64,000 bases of DNA from Saprospiraceae bacterium (GTDB lineage: Bacteria; Bacteroidota; Bacteroidia; Chitinophagales; Saprospiraceae), in NCBI GenBank assembly GCA_016787525.1, contig JAEUUP010000113.1, positions 62,001 to 126,000 on the forward strand. Reading direction: 5' to 3'. Of this stretch, positions 19,501 to 26,247 are shown piece by piece (the first letter of the stretch is position 1; each line of letters starts with the position of its first letter). The position numbers and the translations under genes were made by a program. The notes beneath the pieces were generated by a model. It was not told the DNA's origin, did not search any database, and worked only from the letters and a program-made list of their open reading frames with translations.

Positions 19501-19755
19501 AAAAATCGTCGTGGCATTGCTTTTGACAAATTGGACTTTAATAAAAAAATAAGCAACGGCCCACAATCGGCTTCGGCAGAAAGTTATGGACATTCGGGTT
19601 TCACAGGCACATTTACATGGGTTGACCCTAAATACAATATCGTCTATGTATTTTTATCAAATCGTGTTTATCCAACCCGTGACAATGGCAAAATAGGTAC
19701 TTTAAACATTCGGACAGAAGTAGGTGAGGCGATTTATCGGAGTTTGAAAAAGTAA
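16531..19755 (+). CDS. GH3 glycosidase fused to a beta-lactamase-like hydrolase
   Basis: A 1074-residue secreted fusion (signal peptide MRIITLSVILCLSNALFAQ). Residues about 35-370 form a GH3 NagZ-type barrel: KHFPGHGDT at 207-215 with His220, and the nucleophile Asp in VFTDAMDM near 295. Residues about 390-570 match the GH3 C-domain. Residues about 580-1070 are a class C beta-lactamase/serine hydrolase: SVTK as SxxK, YSDLHYY in place of YxN, and HSGFTGTFT in place of KTG. In other Bacteroidota such fusions occur and are thought to act on peptidoglycan; the exact substrate is unknown. It carries three exact dispersed words (17546, 17705, 19006) and two degenerate ones. Confidence 0.92.
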   Translation: MRIITLSVILCLSNALFAQKAPDFLTNYNAQWVESTLKNMSIDQKIGQLFMPRGNYSGKGYDPEKLKNWVRQYHLGGIVFFAGQPSVQAQITNELQAMSKVPMLIGQDFEWGLAMRLDSTVRFPYQMALGAIPNNEEWIEEMGREVGRQCNRLGVHVNYAPVVDVNNNPNNPVINFRSFGEDKMNVTRKALAYMRGMQSQRLLTTAKHFPGHGDTGVDSHYDLPLIAHDKKRLLDIELYPYKELIANGLSGIMTAHLSIPALDSTKNLASTLSPKIVTDLLRQDLNYKGLVFTDAMDMQGAVKYFPNGQAIVKAILAGNEIIETFEDVPTAFNAVKKAYTEGLLTEQDLNNRVRKILMAKSWVGLDKYKPIKVDGLVQDLNTIQSDLLNRRFTEGSLTLLKNQAEILPIKDLTQRIAVVSVDAKETTAFQKMTQNYTTVSTFILPPNTTDSAIQNIVSQLNSFDLVVIGVHLQNVRPGAKYGMTDINQKALTALTKSGKAVMVIFGNPYALDKLEGSNDAKAVVMAYQLTNYAEEAAAQAIFGAIPMQGRLPVTVNQNYPLGMGVSTKTMGRLAYGTPEMVGLDSKILMQQVDSVVNLGLREKAYPGAVVQIAKDGRVVYQKTFGFHTFEDAQTHTPSVTSNNFKADNKNDVMDEKVRTNYDEGFKGKLNENGSKDAKGVVKMTDLYDLASVTKITTSALAVMQLMSENKFDIEKKFADYYPDFANSNKANLRFKDMLTHKSGLRAWIPFWQGCIDSVATVKNSTVFKQKYAAQYHLGFFQRLFGGQKKIDAKIAQAIRTDKNLWKDCLNAQSITWLPNTLSDKQTPQYSIQVADNVWLSKDYKPQLFKEIKDSPIKPEQGYVYSDLHYYTYPDFMAKITGVEWETYLKKTYKAIGANSLTYNPLRFYDKSQIAPTEYDSLFRKTLIHGRVHDEGAALLGGISGHAGLFGNANDLMKLMQMYLQRGSYGGQQFIKPEVVDQCTQYQFPELKNRRGIAFDKLDFNKKISNGPQSASAESYGHSGFTGTFTWVDPKYNIVYVFLSNRVYPTRDNGKIGTLNIRTEVGEAIYRSLKK

Positions 19756-19759
19756 AAAT

Positions 19760-19810
19760 ACCCCCTCAGTAAAAAAGCCCTTGAACGCAGGTTCAAAGGC
19801 TTTTTTACTG
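19760..19810. terminator. Hairpin terminator sharing bases with a dispersed word
   Basis: Arms 19767-19786 (CAGTAAAAAAGCCCTTGAAC) and 19791-19810 pair at 19 of 20 positions around a GCAG loop. The dispersed word at 19760-19771 supplies the CAGTA that begins the 5' arm. It serves the converging GH3 fusion and Spy-like genes. Confidence 0.85.
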
Positions 19811-19819
19811 TATCAATAT

Positions 19820-20308
19820 TCAATTTTTATTAGGTAATGGATTACCCTGTCTATTCGGCATTTGACCTTGGCGATTTTGCTTCATTTGTTTGATTTCATG
19901 CAGTTGTTTCAACATTTCTGCTTTAAAATCGCGCTCTGCTTTGTATAATTTAGCAATTTTCTTAGGCGAAATGACTTTTTTTAACTTTTGATAATACTCC
20001 TTACGCAATTCCAATTCACGTGATTGTTTATCCATTTCAGACATAATCAGTTTTTCAGCGTCGGCATCCGACATATCTTCGAGTGGTTTGTCCAACTTCA
20101 CAGAAGTACGGATTTGTTTCATTTTCTCCGTATATTGGTTGTAAATAGGCCAAAACTGTTGTGATTCTTCGGGACTTAGGTTCAAACGTTGGGTGATGAA
20201 CCCTATCCGACGTGCTTCGACACGATTTTTAATGCGGTCGCCATTGGGTTGTGTAAAGGCATCAACCGAAAATGAAAGTGCGATGAGAATAAAAAATATC
20301 TGCTTCAT
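19820..20308 (-). CDS. Spy/CpxP-like periplasmic protein
   Basis: A 162-residue protein with a signal peptide (MKQIFFILIALSFSVDAFTQ). The mature part is helical and highly charged, with LNLSPEESQQFWPIYNQY, the LTxxQ-like pattern of Spy/CpxP-type helical chaperones and sensors, then a Gln/Asn/Pro-rich tail. It is the last gene of a minus-strand operon behind an ECF sigma factor and its anti-sigma factor. It may sense or buffer envelope stress for that system; this is inferred from position. Confidence 0.75.
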   Translation of the reverse strand: MKQIFFILIALSFSVDAFTQPNGDRIKNRVEARRIGFITQRLNLSPEESQQFWPIYNQYTEKMKQIRTSVKLDKPLEDMSDADAEKLIMSEMDKQSRELELRKEYYQKLKKVISPKKIAKLYKAERDFKAEMLKQLHEIKQMKQNRQGQMPNRQGNPLPNKN

Positions 20309-20335
20309 GTTTCTGTTTTTTTTAAAAAATATAAA

Positions 20336-20983
20336 TTACAAACGTTTGCCACCGATGGTTTCTAAATCTTCATCATCGAGGGCTTCTTTCAAAAATTCTT
20401 CAATTTCTTCTTCAGTCAGACCCGATTCTGGATGTATAAATCCATCTTTTTTAGTTTCAATAATGTTTTGTATAGGTAATTGTAAATTTTCATTTACTGC
20501 CACATCTGCTTTTTTCTCTTCAACTGTTTTTGAATCCGTATTAACTGCGTTTGGCGGCGTATTAATTTTTTCTTCGCTAGTATTTTGTACTATAGGCGAC
20601 TCAACAATTTTAGCTTCGTTTTTAGGGTCAGAGGTGTTTACCAATTCTTGCGGTGCTGCCATAGGATTGTCCATCTTTTGTGAACGAACTGCATACCAAC
20701 CTACTGCTACCAACACAACTAAGCCTAATGCTGATAATGCTAAACGGGGTTTCAAAATCGTTGACAACCAACCATTTATCTGTTCAGGAAGGCTTGGAGA
20801 GGTTTTATACTGAGGGGGGGCTGTTAGCACCTTTGTATCTTCAGTTGTTTTTTCAATCACTTTGTCTGCCAGTGTATCGAAATACAAACGAGGGGTTTTG
20901 AACGGCTCGTTTTTCTGCTGTTTTTTCAAATCAGCAAGAAACGGTGACAGTTCTTGCAGTTCTTTTTCAAAATCTTCTTTCAT
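20336..20983 (-). CDS. Probable membrane anti-sigma factor
   Basis: A 215-residue protein. The N-terminal cytoplasmic part of about 90 residues (MKEDFEKELQELSPFLADL) is followed by one membrane segment, LALSALGLVVLVAVGWYAV (about 93-111), and an acidic periplasmic part ending LTEEEIEEFLKEALDDEDLE. Position (13 bases after an ECF sigma gene) and topology support an anti-sigma role; sequence motifs do not prove it. A dispersed word with a G7 tract (20807-20820) lies in its coding region, read as APPQY. Confidence 0.7.
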   Translation of the reverse strand: MKEDFEKELQELSPFLADLKKQQKNEPFKTPRLYFDTLADKVIEKTTEDTKVLTAPPQYKTSPSLPEQINGWLSTILKPRLALSALGLVVLVAVGWYAVRSQKMDNPMAAPQELVNTSDPKNEAKIVESPIVQNTSEEKINTPPNAVNTDSKTVEEKKADVAVNENLQLPIQNIIETKKDGFIHPESGLTEEEIEEFLKEALDDEDLETIGGKRL

Positions 20984-20996
20984 GTTTCTGAATATT

Positions 20997-21560
20997 TTAA
21001 TCTACTTCTATTCCTTTAAAAAAAGCCTCAATTTTCTTTGCAGCGTGGTGATATGAGGCTTTTAATGCACCCACTGATGTATCCAAAACGACTGACATTT
21101 CCTCATAAGGCATCTCGTCGTAGTAGCGGAGATTGAATACAGCTCGCTGCTTATCGGGCAAAGTCGCAATGGCTTGTTGCAACCGCAATTGAATCTCGTC
21201 GCCATCGAAAAACGCATCCGCACGCAGTTGATTGGCTAAGTGCGCATTGTTTGGGTCGTCAATCGTATCGGTTTCTTTGCGATTTCGATTGCTCAAAAAG
21301 GTAATTGCTTCATTCGTTGCAATGCGATACAACCACGTGAACAATTTCGATTTACCCTCAAAACGCTCAATATTTCTAAAAACTTTGACAAAAGCATTCT
21401 GTATCACATCATTTGCATCGTCATGGTCGAAAACCATACGCCTAACGTGCCGATACAACGGCTCTTGGTATGTTTGCATCAAAAGGAGGAAACCTCGTTC
21501 GTGAGTCGCTTCTTTTGATAGCAAATCCATTATGTATTCATCTGAAAATTGTTCCTTCAC
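20997..21560 (-). CDS. ECF-family RNA polymerase sigma factor
   Basis: A 187-residue sigma-70 family member with only regions 2 and 4. Region 2: YRHVRRMVFDHDDANDVIQNAFVKVFRNIERFEGKS and FTWLYRIATNEAI. Region 4: LPDKQRAVFNLRYYDEMPYEEMSVVLDTSVGALKASYHHAAKKI. It heads a three-gene operon with a membrane anti-sigma protein and a Spy-like protein, so an envelope-stress response is plausible. Confidence 0.93.
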   Translation of the reverse strand: MKEQFSDEYIMDLLSKEATHERGFLLLMQTYQEPLYRHVRRMVFDHDDANDVIQNAFVKVFRNIERFEGKSKLFTWLYRIATNEAITFLSNRNRKETDTIDDPNNAHLANQLRADAFFDGDEIQLRLQQAIATLPDKQRAVFNLRYYDEMPYEEMSVVLDTSVGALKASYHHAAKKIEAFFKGIEVD

Positions 21561-21581
21561 GTTTTCGACTGATTTTGATTT

Positions 21582-21615
21582 TTTGACTCAATTTTGAAAA
21601 CAAGGTTTAATTTTG
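21582..21615 (+). promoter_or_regulatory. Possible purU promoter
   Basis: TTTG at 21582-21585 and TAATTTTG at 21608-21615, spaced 22. It lies 94 bases upstream of purU, between divergent genes. Confidence 0.55.
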
Positions 21616-21708
21616 CCTTCTACTTTTTTAAAAATGGCTGTATTGTTGTATGGTTAACCTGTTGATAAAGCAAATTAATCATCTGAAAATACACGGATAT
21701 AATAGAAT

Positions 21709-22542
21709 ATGACACACACCATCTTGATAGATTGCTCCGATGCCAAAGGTCTGGTGCATAAAGTAACAGGGGTTTTGTACCACAACGACTTGAATGTGGT
21801 GAGCAACCACGAGTTTGTTCAGCCCGAAACAGGACGTTTTTTCATGCGTACCGAAATTGACGGCAATATGGATGCCGAACGCATCCACAACGGATTGTCA
21901 GGCATTTTGCCTGCCGATGCCAATGTGCGCATTTCTGAAAATCGTAAAAAACGCATCGTTATTTTGGTGACAAAAGAGCATCATGCAGTTGGTGAATTGT
22001 TAATTCGGCATCAGTTCGGTGAGTTAAATGCAGAAATCTTGGCAGTCATTGGCAACCACGATGTACTGAGGGGGTTCGTTGGTCAGTTCGGTTTGCCCTT
22101 TTTTCATATTTCGCATGAAAAAAAGACACGCGATGAGCATGAAACCGAAGTTTTAGCCAAAATCAATGAATTTAGTCCCGATTACATCATTTTAGCGAAA
22201 TATATGCGGGTGTTGACACCCAAATTTGTGGAAGACTATAATAATAAAATTGTCAATATCCACCACTCATTTTTGCCTGCTTTCATCGGTGCGAACCCTT
22301 ACCGTCAAGCCTACGAACGAGGGGTCAAAATTATTGGTGCGACTGCCCATTTTGTCAACGACAATCTCGATGAAGGACCGATTATCATGCAGCAAGTGAT
22401 ACCGACCAATCACACCCAATCGCCACAAGAAATGGCGCAAATGGGGCGCGATGTCGAAAAAATCACACTTGCCAATGCCTTAAAATTGGTATTCAATGAC
22501 CGTGTTTTCGTGAGTGGCAATAAGACGATCATTTTTGATTGA
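21709..22542 (+). CDS. purU: Formyltetrahydrofolate deformylase
   Basis: A 277-residue enzyme that hydrolyses 10-formyltetrahydrofolate to formate and tetrahydrofolate. An N-terminal ACT domain (about 1-80, ILIDCSDAKGLVHKVTGVL) is followed by the formyltransferase fold with NIHHSFLPAFIGANPY and the catalytic Asp in NLDEGPII. Length normal. A dispersed word at 22063-22075 is read as DVLRGF at a loop between beta-strands, where the family usually has a shorter Leu-Arg stretch. It converges on miaA across a long hairpin. Confidence 0.93.
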   Translation: MTHTILIDCSDAKGLVHKVTGVLYHNDLNVVSNHEFVQPETGRFFMRTEIDGNMDAERIHNGLSGILPADANVRISENRKKRIVILVTKEHHAVGELLIRHQFGELNAEILAVIGNHDVLRGFVGQFGLPFFHISHEKKTRDEHETEVLAKINEFSPDYIILAKYMRVLTPKFVEDYNNKIVNIHHSFLPAFIGANPYRQAYERGVKIIGATAHFVNDNLDEGPIIMQQVIPTNHTQSPQEMAQMGRDVEKITLANALKLVFNDRVFVSGNKTIIFD

Positions 22543-22558
22543 GATTGATCGAGCTTGA

Positions 22559-22643
22559 TTGAGCCACGGATTGCCCGAATTAACGGATTGTACGAATTTT
22601 TTCAATCCATCTAATCCGTTAATTCGTGCAATCCATAGCTCAA
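22559..22643. repeat. REP-like hairpin between purU and miaA
   Basis: The arms at 22568-22589 and 22613-22634 pair at 21 of 22 positions, with an outer TTGAGC/GCTCAA pair. The 5' arm also repeats in tandem (ACGGATTGCCCGAATTA, then ACGGATTGTACGAATT). Related ATCCGTTAATTCGTG words are familiar as interspersed repeats in many environmental bacterial genomes. The miaA stop codon lies inside the 3' flank. It probably ends both converging transcripts. Confidence 0.75.
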
Positions 22644-23503
22644 AAACAAATCCGTTCCCAAAAATCATTTTTCCTAAACCATGTCATTTGTCGTTTAGCG
22701 TAGTTACGTGAGTGTTGTTTGATTTTGTCAACAGCCTCGGTAAGTGTCATTTGACCATCAAAATGGGCAAAAAGTTCGGTATAACCCACCGTTTGCAAAG
22801 CGTTCAGATGTCGAAAAGGATACAAAGTTTGGGCTTCATCGAGCAACCCCTCAGTCATCATGGCATCTACACGCCGATTGATGCGGTCGTACAGAACTTC
22901 ACGAGGCCAATCCAAAGCTAAATATACAGGTTCAAAATTGCGCACTACTTTTTCTCCTGAACGAAAACTTGAAAACGGTTTGCCACTAACTTTCCAAACT
23001 GAAAGTGCGCGAATCAAGCGCATGGGGTTTTGAATATCTACTTGTGTAAAATACTCGTAATCAACCTCTTGTAATATTTTTTGCAAAAATTCAATCCCTT
23101 GTTTTTCAAAAAGGTCTTCAAATTCTTGCCGAATACTGAGGGGTACTTCTGGAAACTCGTCAAGCCCTTCGCACACGGCTCGAATGTACAAACCCGTGCC
23201 ACCGACCATGATAGCCACATCTTTTTTTTCAAAAATAGCATTCAAAATCGCCAATGCGTCGCGCTCAAAATCACCAACTGAATACGAGTTGTGAATAGAC
23301 AAGTTGCCAATCAAATGGTGTTTGGCTTGTGCCAATTCTGCGGGCGTAGGTTTGGCTGTGCCGATGGACATTTCTTTATAGAATTGGCGCGAATCGGCTG
23401 AGATGATTTCTGTTTCGTGCTGTTTTGCCAATTGGATGGCATAAGCCGTTTTGCCGCTCGCCGTCGGACCACCGATAACTATGAGTTTCTTTTTAGCTGA
23501 CAT
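22640..23503 (-). CDS. miaA: tRNA dimethylallyltransferase
   Basis: A 287-residue enzyme that adds a dimethylallyl group to A37 of tRNAs reading UNN codons. P-loop GGPTASGKT at about residues 10-18, then SADSRQFYKEMSIGTAKPTPAE, GGTGLYIRA and RQMTWFRKN near the C-terminus. Length normal. Two dispersed words lie inside (22846-22855, 23133-23144). The C-terminal codons and stop overlap the REP-like hairpin, so the last few residues (after WFRKN) may be shaped by that insertion. Confidence 0.95.
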   Translation of the reverse strand: MSAKKKLIVIGGPTASGKTAYAIQLAKQHETEIISADSRQFYKEMSIGTAKPTPAELAQAKHHLIGNLSIHNSYSVGDFERDALAILNAIFEKKDVAIMVGGTGLYIRAVCEGLDEFPEVPLSIRQEFEDLFEKQGIEFLQKILQEVDYEYFTQVDIQNPMRLIRALSVWKVSGKPFSSFRSGEKVVRNFEPVYLALDWPREVLYDRINRRVDAMMTEGLLDEAQTLYPFRHLNALQTVGYTELFAHFDGQMTLTEAVDKIKQHSRNYAKRQMTWFRKNDFWERICF

Positions 23504-23586
23504 AAGGCTGCGAAATTAGGAAATTTTTAATTTTGCTTCTTCAAATCACACTCAATCATAGAAATCAATCAAATCCATAAAAATTA

Positions 23587-24246
23587 GTGACACTGATAGA
23601 CCTTAGCCACGATATATTCGATGGTCTTGTGACCTACAAAGGTTTGCCTGCGCCCATCATTTGCGATTATTGGAGTCGTGAAGCGTCTGCCGAGTTTTAT
23701 GACAATGGCGATTCTTTCCAAATTGGGAAAATTGAGATGGTAGCGAACACAGGTACTTACCTCGATTGTCCATTTCATCGCTTTGCCGATGGTCACGACT
23801 TAGCAGAGTTGCCACTCGAAAATTGCGCTGACTTAGAAGGTATAGTCATCCGTGCGCCTTACGAAAAAGTGGGTGCAGCCGTTGATATTGCGCTGTTTGA
23901 AGGTAAAAACTTGAAAAATAAAGCCGTTTTAGTCCATACAGGCTGGTCGAAGCATTGGAATACTGAGGGGTACTTCGAGGCAGGACATCCATACTTGACA
24001 GTTGCTGCGGCTGAGTATTTGAAGCAATCGGGTGTGTGCTTGGTAGGCATTGATAGCCACAATATTGACGATACACGACACAAATCGCGCCCTGTGCACA
24101 CGATTTTGTTGCGTGAAAATATTTTGATAGTCGAACATTTGACTAATTTGGCGGCTTTACCCGACGAAGGTTTTTACTTTTCGGCAGTACCACCTAAATT
24201 CAAAGGCGTGGGAACATTTCCTGTCCGAGCTATGGCAAGATTGTGA
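23587..24246 (+). CDS. Cyclase-family (kynurenine formamidase-like) hydrolase
   Basis: A 219-residue member of the cyclase/KynB family. NTGTYLDCPFHRFADG stands for the metal-binding HGTHxDxPxHF motif (first His replaced by Asn), followed by LVHTGWSKHW and GIDSHNIDD. The family hydrolyses N-formyl kynurenine or cyclic amides, but with this motif change the substrate is uncertain. The best start is GTG at 23587, since no ATG precedes the conserved LIDLSHDIFDG block. A dispersed word at 23960-23971 is read as NTEGY. Confidence 0.8.
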   Translation: MTLIDLSHDIFDGLVTYKGLPAPIICDYWSREASAEFYDNGDSFQIGKIEMVANTGTYLDCPFHRFADGHDLAELPLENCADLEGIVIRAPYEKVGAAVDIALFEGKNLKNKAVLVHTGWSKHWNTEGYFEAGHPYLTVAAAEYLKQSGVCLVGIDSHNIDDTRHKSRPVHTILLRENILIVEHLTNLAALPDEGFYFSAVPPKFKGVGTFPVRAMARL

Positions 24247-24287
24247 AGTGTCGCAATGGCTTTTTTTTTATTAACTTAAAACCAACC

Positions 24288-25595
24288 ATGAAACTTTATC
24301 ACATCGTGCGTCCTATTGTGACGTTAGCATATAAAATCTATTTCAAAAAGGTTTTTTTCACAGGTGCTGAAAACATACCACAAGGCAAACCTGTGATTTT
24401 TTCGGTCAACCACCCAACAGGTTTTTTTGAACCTACTTTGTTGGCTTGTGTATTTTGGGAGTGTGATTTTTACTTTATCACACGTGGTGATATGTTTCGG
24501 AAGCCATTTTATCGCAAAATTTTGGAAAATCTGTTGATGATTCCTATTTTTCGTTTTCGCGATGGTTTTGAAAGTATGAGGCAAAATACGGCTATCATGG
24601 ATCAAATTCGTGATATGTTGAGTGAGAACAAGCACATCATGATTTTTAGCGAAGGCACGACGATAACAGTCAAACGTTTGCGCCCAATTCAAAAAGGTTT
24701 GGCACGCATGGCATTCAGCAATTATGAAAAATACGGTGACCTCGACCTCCAAGTAGTGCCAGTGGGTCTGACATACAGCGAACCTCACACCCCTCGGGGT
24801 GAAGTAATGATAAAAATTGGCGCACCGATACCCCTCAGTAATTACTATGAAATCCATACTCAAAATGCAGCAAAAGCCATAAACCAACTGACAAAAGATG
24901 TTGAAAAAGCGATGACGGCTTGTGTTGTGCATGTTGAAAAAGAATCGGATGAGGCATTGGCAGATGGGCTTTTAGATATGTATCAAAATACATTTCCACC
25001 TCAAACGTTTCCCATTTTTGAAAAATCATCAAGACGACTGATGGCGGAGCAAGAGATAGCCAATAACTTGAATCAATTGACTGAAAACCAACGTGTTGTA
25101 TTAGGAGAGAAATCAGAAAATTACTTTTCAAAATTGCAAAAACAAGGACTCAATGATGTGGCTGTGGCACAACCCTATCATGCCAGTTTCAGAAACTTAT
25201 TGGCTCTCATCATCGGATTTATACCATTTTTAATTGGTTGGTATGGGCATTTTTTACCCAACTGGTACAGCCGAAAAGTGCGCAATGAACGTGTCAAGTT
25301 TCTTGAATTTAAAGGACCTGTGATGGCGGGCGTTGCTTTGGGTGCGACTTTGATTCAATACATTTTGCTCCTTCTCATAGGTCTTGTAGTAGGTAGTTGG
25401 TCGCTGTGGTTATTCATTTCATCATTACCTTTTTTAGGCTATTACTCATTGGTTTACAAAGAATTACAGCAAAAATATAAGGCTTGTTCGCAACTGAATA
25501 AAACGGCTGAAAAGCAAGGCGGAGAGTCTTATATATCGGCACTCCGTGAGGAGCGACAAGCCATTTTAAGTATGGTCAGAGAAATGCCTCAATGA
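24288..25595 (+). CDS. PlsC-like lysophospholipid acyltransferase
   Basis: A 435-residue protein from the ATG at 24288 (MKLYHIVRP). The frame is open back to 24243, but that part overlaps the upstream gene. N-terminal LPLAT domain: VNHPTGFFEP in the position of the HxxxxD motif (Glu in place of Asp), FSEGTT and the VPVGLTYSEPHTPRGEV block. The C-terminal half has two or three membrane segments (about 305-325 and 350-395). It probably acylates lysophosphatidate or a related lipid at the inner membrane. A dispersed word (24830-24840) is read as IPLSN. Confidence 0.82.
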   Translation: MKLYHIVRPIVTLAYKIYFKKVFFTGAENIPQGKPVIFSVNHPTGFFEPTLLACVFWECDFYFITRGDMFRKPFYRKILENLLMIPIFRFRDGFESMRQNTAIMDQIRDMLSENKHIMIFSEGTTITVKRLRPIQKGLARMAFSNYEKYGDLDLQVVPVGLTYSEPHTPRGEVMIKIGAPIPLSNYYEIHTQNAAKAINQLTKDVEKAMTACVVHVEKESDEALADGLLDMYQNTFPPQTFPIFEKSSRRLMAEQEIANNLNQLTENQRVVLGEKSENYFSKLQKQGLNDVAVAQPYHASFRNLLALIIGFIPFLIGWYGHFLPNWYSRKVRNERVKFLEFKGPVMAGVALGATLIQYILLLLIGLVVGSWSLWLFISSLPFLGYYSLVYKELQQKYKACSQLNKTAEKQGGESYISALREERQAILSMVREMPQ

Positions 25596-25614
25596 CAATA
25601 AATTTGTAAGCAGT

Positions 25615-26196
25615 ATGATAACAAAAAAAAATATCGCTATATTCCTTTCGGGTTCAGGTAGTAATGCTCGAAAAATCATAGAACATTTCAAAAACCACCC
25701 CTCAGTAAAAGTGGCACTTTTGGTGTCGAACAAACCTGATTTAGGTGCAAACCTGATTTCGGAAGAACATCAAATCCCGCTTTTAAGCATTACAAAACCA
25801 ATGCTTTATGACGAAACAATATTTTTAAAATCTTTGAAAGACTATGAGATAGACTTTATTGTTTTGGCAGGGTTTTTGCTCCTTGTTCCACAATATTTGG
25901 TCAAGCAGTTCGACCATAAAGTGGTCAATATTCACCCTGCTCTATTGCCAAAATTCGGCGGCAAAGGTATGTACGGACACCATGTTCACGAAGCTGTAAA
26001 AGCATCGGGAGAAATAGAATCAGGTATGACGATTCATTTTTGCAACGCACAATACGACGAAGGAGATATTATTTTTCAAGCAAAAACCGTTATAGAGCCA
26101 TCAGATTCGCCAACGGATATTGCCAGAAAGGTTTTAGTTTTAGAGCATACACATTATGCAAGGGTGATTGAGTCTGTTTTAGCCATTGGTCATTAA
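25615..26196 (+). CDS. purN: Phosphoribosylglycinamide formyltransferase
   Basis: A 193-residue enzyme of purine synthesis, transferring formyl from 10-formyl-THF to GAR. Signature blocks: AIFLSGSGSNARKII at the N-terminus, NIHPALLPKFGGKGMYG with the catalytic Asn/His, and the catalytic Asp in YDEGDII. Length normal. A dispersed word at 25697-25707 is read as HPSVKV. The end of the gene runs into a TTGGTCATT hairpin. It competes with PurU (4 kb upstream) for formyl-THF, the usual balance in one-carbon metabolism. Confidence 0.95.
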   Translation: MITKKNIAIFLSGSGSNARKIIEHFKNHPSVKVALLVSNKPDLGANLISEEHQIPLLSITKPMLYDETIFLKSLKDYEIDFIVLAGFLLLVPQYLVKQFDHKVVNIHPALLPKFGGKGMYGHHVHEAVKASGEIESGMTIHFCNAQYDEGDIIFQAKTVIEPSDSPTDIARKVLVLEHTHYARVIESVLAIGH

Positions 26197-26230
26197 GTCA
26201 TTGGTCAATTAGTCATTGACCAATGACCAA
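26184..26230. repeat. TTGGTCATT hairpin after purN
   Basis: CATTGGTCAAT (26199-26209) and ATTGACCAATG (26215-26225) form a perfect 11-bp stem with a 5-base loop. A further ATTGGTCATTAAGT at 26185-26198 repeats the 5' arm. The purN stop codon lies inside. A similar CATTGGGT/ACCCAATG hairpin occurs at 53519-53593. Confidence 0.7.
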
Positions 26231-26247
26231 ACAAAACTACCCATATC

